In this document: positions 62,547 to 64,000 of the stretch, piece after piece
Numbering within the stretch: the stretch's first letter is position 1
How the letters are laid out: each line of letters begins with the position of its first letter
Source: Acanthacorydalis orientalis
Lineage: Eukaryota > Arthropoda > Insecta > Megaloptera > Corydalidae
Reading direction: 5' to 3'
Assembly: GCA_034766995.1 (NCBI GenBank)
Contig: CM068315.1
Coordinates: 43,567,318-43,631,317 of the forward strand
Length of the DNA stretch: 64,000 nt
Made by a program: the position numbers and the translations under genes
Notes under the pieces: generated by a model
Told to the model about the DNA's origin: nothing
Databases searched by the model: none
What the model saw: the letters and a program-made list of their open reading frames with translations, nothing else

Positions 62547-64000
62547 ATATATATATATATAAGAGAAAGAGAGAAAGAGAAAGAATCGAAATTAATTCAT
62601 TCCATATTAATAACGATTAAATTCAGTGTATAAAAATGTTTATCATATAACAATAATTTTTTATTCTTTTAAATCAGAAATGCATTATATACTGTACATA
62701 TTTTAAGTTTTGAAGTTATTTTTTATAAAACTTCGTTTTTCAAAAATAAATTAAAAAAATTTTTAGTTTACAAAAAACAATTTTTTTCCTATTAAAAATT
62801 TTAATAAAATAATCAATAAATATTACTGTTATTGGTTAATTTTTTCTCTTATTTATGCTAATTTCAATAACAATACAATCATCCTAAGAGCGCTAAGGTA
62901 CAGAAAAAAACTGTTTTTTTTGAGAAAAAAAATTAAATTATAAAAATAACTTTTAGTTAAACAACTTTTTAAAAATTATTAAAATTCTTCGTTATATTTC
63001 AATACTTGTTTTTACACAATTTGTTTCATTATGAAAGAAATAAATTTCAGATTTCTGAACAGTGTATTTTAAAGTAATGAAATATTTTTAATGGAATTGA
63101 ATTTTTTAAATTTTACTCTGAATGTAATATATTTTAATTTTTAAATATTTTATTGAATTTGAATTGTTTTTAGTTTGGATAAAATAACTAACTGTAATTC
63201 TCTAAAAGTGATAATTTAAATATAAATTATAGATTAAGAACGTTTTTAATTTGTTTCTAAAACTACAATTTGTAGTTGAGGAATTTTATATAACAAAAAC
63301 CTAATTTTTTTAAGAATATATATATATATATATATATAATCAAGACGACAAATTGATTCACAAAATTATAAATCTACTATTAGACCTAATTTAAGTAATA
63401 TGTCATTAAAATTTTCACTGTCCTTTTAAGAGCAACATGGATCTGAAAAATCAATCATGGAACCGATGTAAACAGGTTATTAAATTTTCATAGTCAGTGA
63501 ACTCCTTTTCCTGTACAGAATTTTTATACATGCAAAGAAAAATATATATGTACGTCTATATAAAAGGCATCATCCAAAAGGATATTTGCCTTCTTATTCC
63601 GATATATTTCATAATATGCATATCTGAATTTGCGTGAAATTCTCAAAGGAAAATAGTAAATCATGAAACGATTTTTCGTCGTCGCAAAGCCCTAATGTCC
63701 AGTGAAGCTATGTTAAATAAATAATCGTTGATTTGGAAAATTTTAATTGAACACCGCGGCACAAAGCATTCGACTAACACTAATTGTATGCTGAGAAAGA
63801 CGATGATAAGCTAACTTTCTACAAACATTATTTAACGATTGGCTCTCACAATTAGTCCATGTTCAAGTATTGGTATATATATATATATATATAAATTGAT
63901 AGACCATGCATGAAATTCTTTGTGGACAAATTCGTTGAAAACATATTCGAAAAATATTTTATATTAAGATATTTAATATTATTTTAAACATAAAAGACTT
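62547..64000. other. AT-rich non-coding stretch
   Basis: A (TA)n/(GA)n compound tract lies at 62546-62585, with (TA)n tracts at 63319-63337 and 63873-63892. I see no gene or element in the remainder. Confidence 0.55.

Overview
The window looks like an arthropod, most likely insect, nuclear genome; a hymenopteran (bee or wasp) is my best guess, but nothing here fixes the species. The grounds are a very AT-rich sequence with no bacterial-style packed reading frames, about fifty (TA)n microsatellites spread over 64 kb, many decayed mariner-type transposons of the kind common in insects, and a few isolated CpG-rich islands. I find no intact host gene, no rRNA or tRNA gene and no CRISPR array. The stretch is best read as intergenic DNA or one or more very long introns.

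Transposons give most of the recognisable content. (1) Family A is a mariner. Most copies are about 0.5 kb and keep the transposase N-terminus, the C-terminus and both ends, with the whole catalytic core missing at about the same point (1406-1931, 16799-17293, 49370-49820, 56519-57012, 62005-62546). End fragments lie at 39552-39735, 46942-47160 and 51094-51358. One longer copy (41918-41968 plus 43236-43690) keeps part of the core. (2) Family B is a second mariner that was shortened independently. It keeps only the N-terminal helix-turn-helix region and the ends (10012-10482, 21999-22393, 26495-27052, and an inverted pair at 58149-58920), with solo 5' ends at 17294-17412, 29931-30004 and 46838-46941. 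(3) Near full-length but dead mariners lie at 19143-20345 (D) and 41969-43235 (F). F is cleanly inserted into a family A copy at a TA. (4) Partial mariners lie at 4853-5100, 32540-33246, 33310-33490 and 54000-54749, and a different DDE transposase tail at 49827-50153. (5) Non-coding elements are a palindromic foldback MITE (family C; 7601-7796, 14877-15086 and two half copies), two pogo/Tigger-like MITEs (43982-44530 and 54853-55355), and two dispersed repeat pairs of unknown class (5374-5720 with 37752-38112; 35555-35965 with 53536-53950).

Layout: 1-19 kb is AT-rich filler with A1, I, K1, C1, a long palindrome at 8.5 kb, a C-rich island at 8.75-9.27 kb, B1, C2 and the A2/B2 composite. 19-33.5 kb carries D, the C3/B3 fusion, an unidentified coding-like remnant at 23.9-24.2 kb, B4, B5 and E. 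34-48.5 kb carries the largest (TA)n tracts around repeat L1, a CpG island at 36.2 kb, K2, a second unidentified coding-like remnant at 39.7-39.9 kb, the F-in-A nest, a pogo-like MITE, the B6/A5 composite and a GC-rich island near 48 kb. 49-64 kb carries A6 fused to another transposase, A7, a 200-bp palindrome at 51.8 kb, L2, G, a pogo-like MITE, A8, the inverted B pair, a CpG-rich island at 59.3-60.1 kb, a large TA/TG satellite block at 61.5 kb and A9.

The elements do not work together as a system: no transposase here is intact. Short A and B copies would have needed transposase from elsewhere. The points of most interest are the repeated identical-type deletions, the recurrent B-A junctions, the inverted B pair that could make a hairpin transcript, the nested insertion, and two short reading frames that look coding but that I cannot name.
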